A DNA stretch of 64,000 nucleotides from Gemmatimonadota bacterium (GTDB lineage: Bacteria; Gemmatimonadota; Gemmatimonadetes; Longimicrobiales; Gaopeijiaceae). The translations under genes and the position numbers were made by a program. Where the stretch lies: the NCBI GenBank assembly GCA_022825135.1, contig JAJDYN010000016.1:122281-186280 (forward strand), written 5' to 3'. The notes under the pieces were generated by a model. It had not been told where the DNA came from and ran no database searches. It saw only the letters and a list, made by a program, of their open reading frames with translations. Shown here piece by piece: positions 63,575 to 64,000 of this stretch; positions within the stretch are counted from its first letter, which is position 1, and each line of letters begins with the position of its first letter.

Positions 63575-63985
63575 TCAGCCTTGTGCCGCCTCCATGATCT
63601 CGGCCACATAGTCGTCCAGCCGGGCCATGACCTCGATCACTTCCGCCTTGCTCTCCGCCCTCGCGAGTTCCTTCGACAGATCGAGCAGGAGGCGGCGAAC
63701 CGCGAGCGGGTCGCCCGCGCCCGCCGCCGACGACACGTCCGGCGCGGTGGGCTCCTCAGCCGTCCCGACCGCCGGCTCCGGCGGCGTCTTGGGCTCGGGC
63801 GCGGCGGCCCTTGCGAGCCGGGCCTTCACTTGGAGGGGATACTTCGCGTGGAACTGCCGGGCCGTGAGTTGCCCTACGGAGGGGTCGATCTCGCGGGCAC
63901 CCGCGAACAGGTCCGCGTTGGTGACGCCGGGGTTCCCTTCGAGCGTCCGCTCGACATACTCCATGACGGCGGCACCATCACTCAA
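63575..63985 (-). CDS. Unknown acidic protein beside the integrase (5' end uncertain)
   Basis: At least 136 residues. The N-terminal part (MEYVERTLEGNPGVTNADLFAGAREIDPSVGQLTARQFHAKYPLQVKARLAR) looks helical. A Pro/Glu/Ala-rich linker follows, and then a C-terminal helix LLLDLSKELARAESKAEVIEVMARLDDYVAEIMEAA. The first start in the window is TTG at 63985, and an ATG is at 63964; the frame is open to the edge, so it may begin outside. I do not recognise the family. Confidence 0.5.
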   Translation of the reverse strand: MSDGAAVMEYVERTLEGNPGVTNADLFAGAREIDPSVGQLTARQFHAKYPLQVKARLARAAAPEPKTPPEPAVGTAEEPTAPDVSSAAGAGDPLAVRRLLLDLSKELARAESKAEVIEVMARLDDYVAEIMEAAQG

Positions 63986-64000
63986 AGACGCTGGCGAGGG

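Overview
The window is a high-GC bacterial chromosome segment. I place it in or near Gemmatimonadota (FCB group). The grounds are the fused str-S10-spc-alpha ribosomal cluster, a roughly 110-residue insertion near the C-terminus of RpoB, and secreted plant-type leucine-rich-repeat and WD40-like beta-propeller proteins. This placement is inference; no 16S gene is present.

Region 1 (1-32950, all minus strand) is the transcription and translation core. Reading leftwards from 32950 come tRNA-Thr(UGU), tRNA-Tyr, tRNA-Gly, tRNA-Thr(GGU), tuf, rpmG, secE, nusG, rplK, rplA, rplJ, rplL, rpoB and rpoC. Then rpsL, rpsG, fusA and the S10-spc-alpha series (rpsJ, rplC, D, W, B, rpsS, rplV, rpsC, rplP, rpmC, rpsQ, rplN, X, E, rpsH, rplF, R, rpsE, rpmD, rplO, secY, adk, map, rpmJ, rpsM, K, D, rpoA, rplQ), and finally a partial membrane-anchored protein. 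The tRNA-tuf order matches E. coli thrU-tyrU-glyT-thrT-tufB. rpsN (S14) and infA (IF-1) are missing from their usual places. Three candidate promoters in this region, before rpsL, before rpmJ and before tRNA-Tyr, share a TA(T/C)CTTT -10-like motif. The one before rpmJ lies in an exact 30-bp tandem duplication.

Region 2 (33-46 kb) holds general housekeeping genes. On the minus strand are cysS, a small secreted DUF4783-like protein, pyrF, pyrD, a TPR-like lipoprotein, smpB, an L,D-transpeptidase, a YtxH-like protein, pgi, a PhnP-like metallo-beta-lactamase-fold hydrolase and pyruvate kinase. On the plus strand are an RNase D and a small unknown gene. They are followed by a DksA-like gene (minus) and an unusual four-cysteine YggX-like gene (plus). 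Several pairs overlap by 4 bp (ATGA or GTGA), which suggests translational coupling.

Region 3 (46.4-58.6 kb, mostly minus) carries ornithine aminotransferase with a nitrilase, an M28 glutaminyl-cyclase-like lipoprotein and a class II (B12-dependent) ribonucleotide reductase with its own promoter and a long leader. Next is a large exported protein with a gluzincin peptidase, a beta-propeller and an outer-membrane barrel, then an unknown plus-strand gene, and the anmK-murQ pair for peptidoglycan recycling. A compact set of nested inverted repeats lies between the unknown gene and anmK.

Region 4 (58.7-64 kb) is accessory. It has a 1059-residue lipoprotein joining plant-type LRRs to a metzincin-like zinc peptidase, a tyrosine recombinase, a 311-bp gap with three consecutive perfect hairpins, and an unknown gene at the edge. 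This looks like one end of an integrated element that continues beyond the window.
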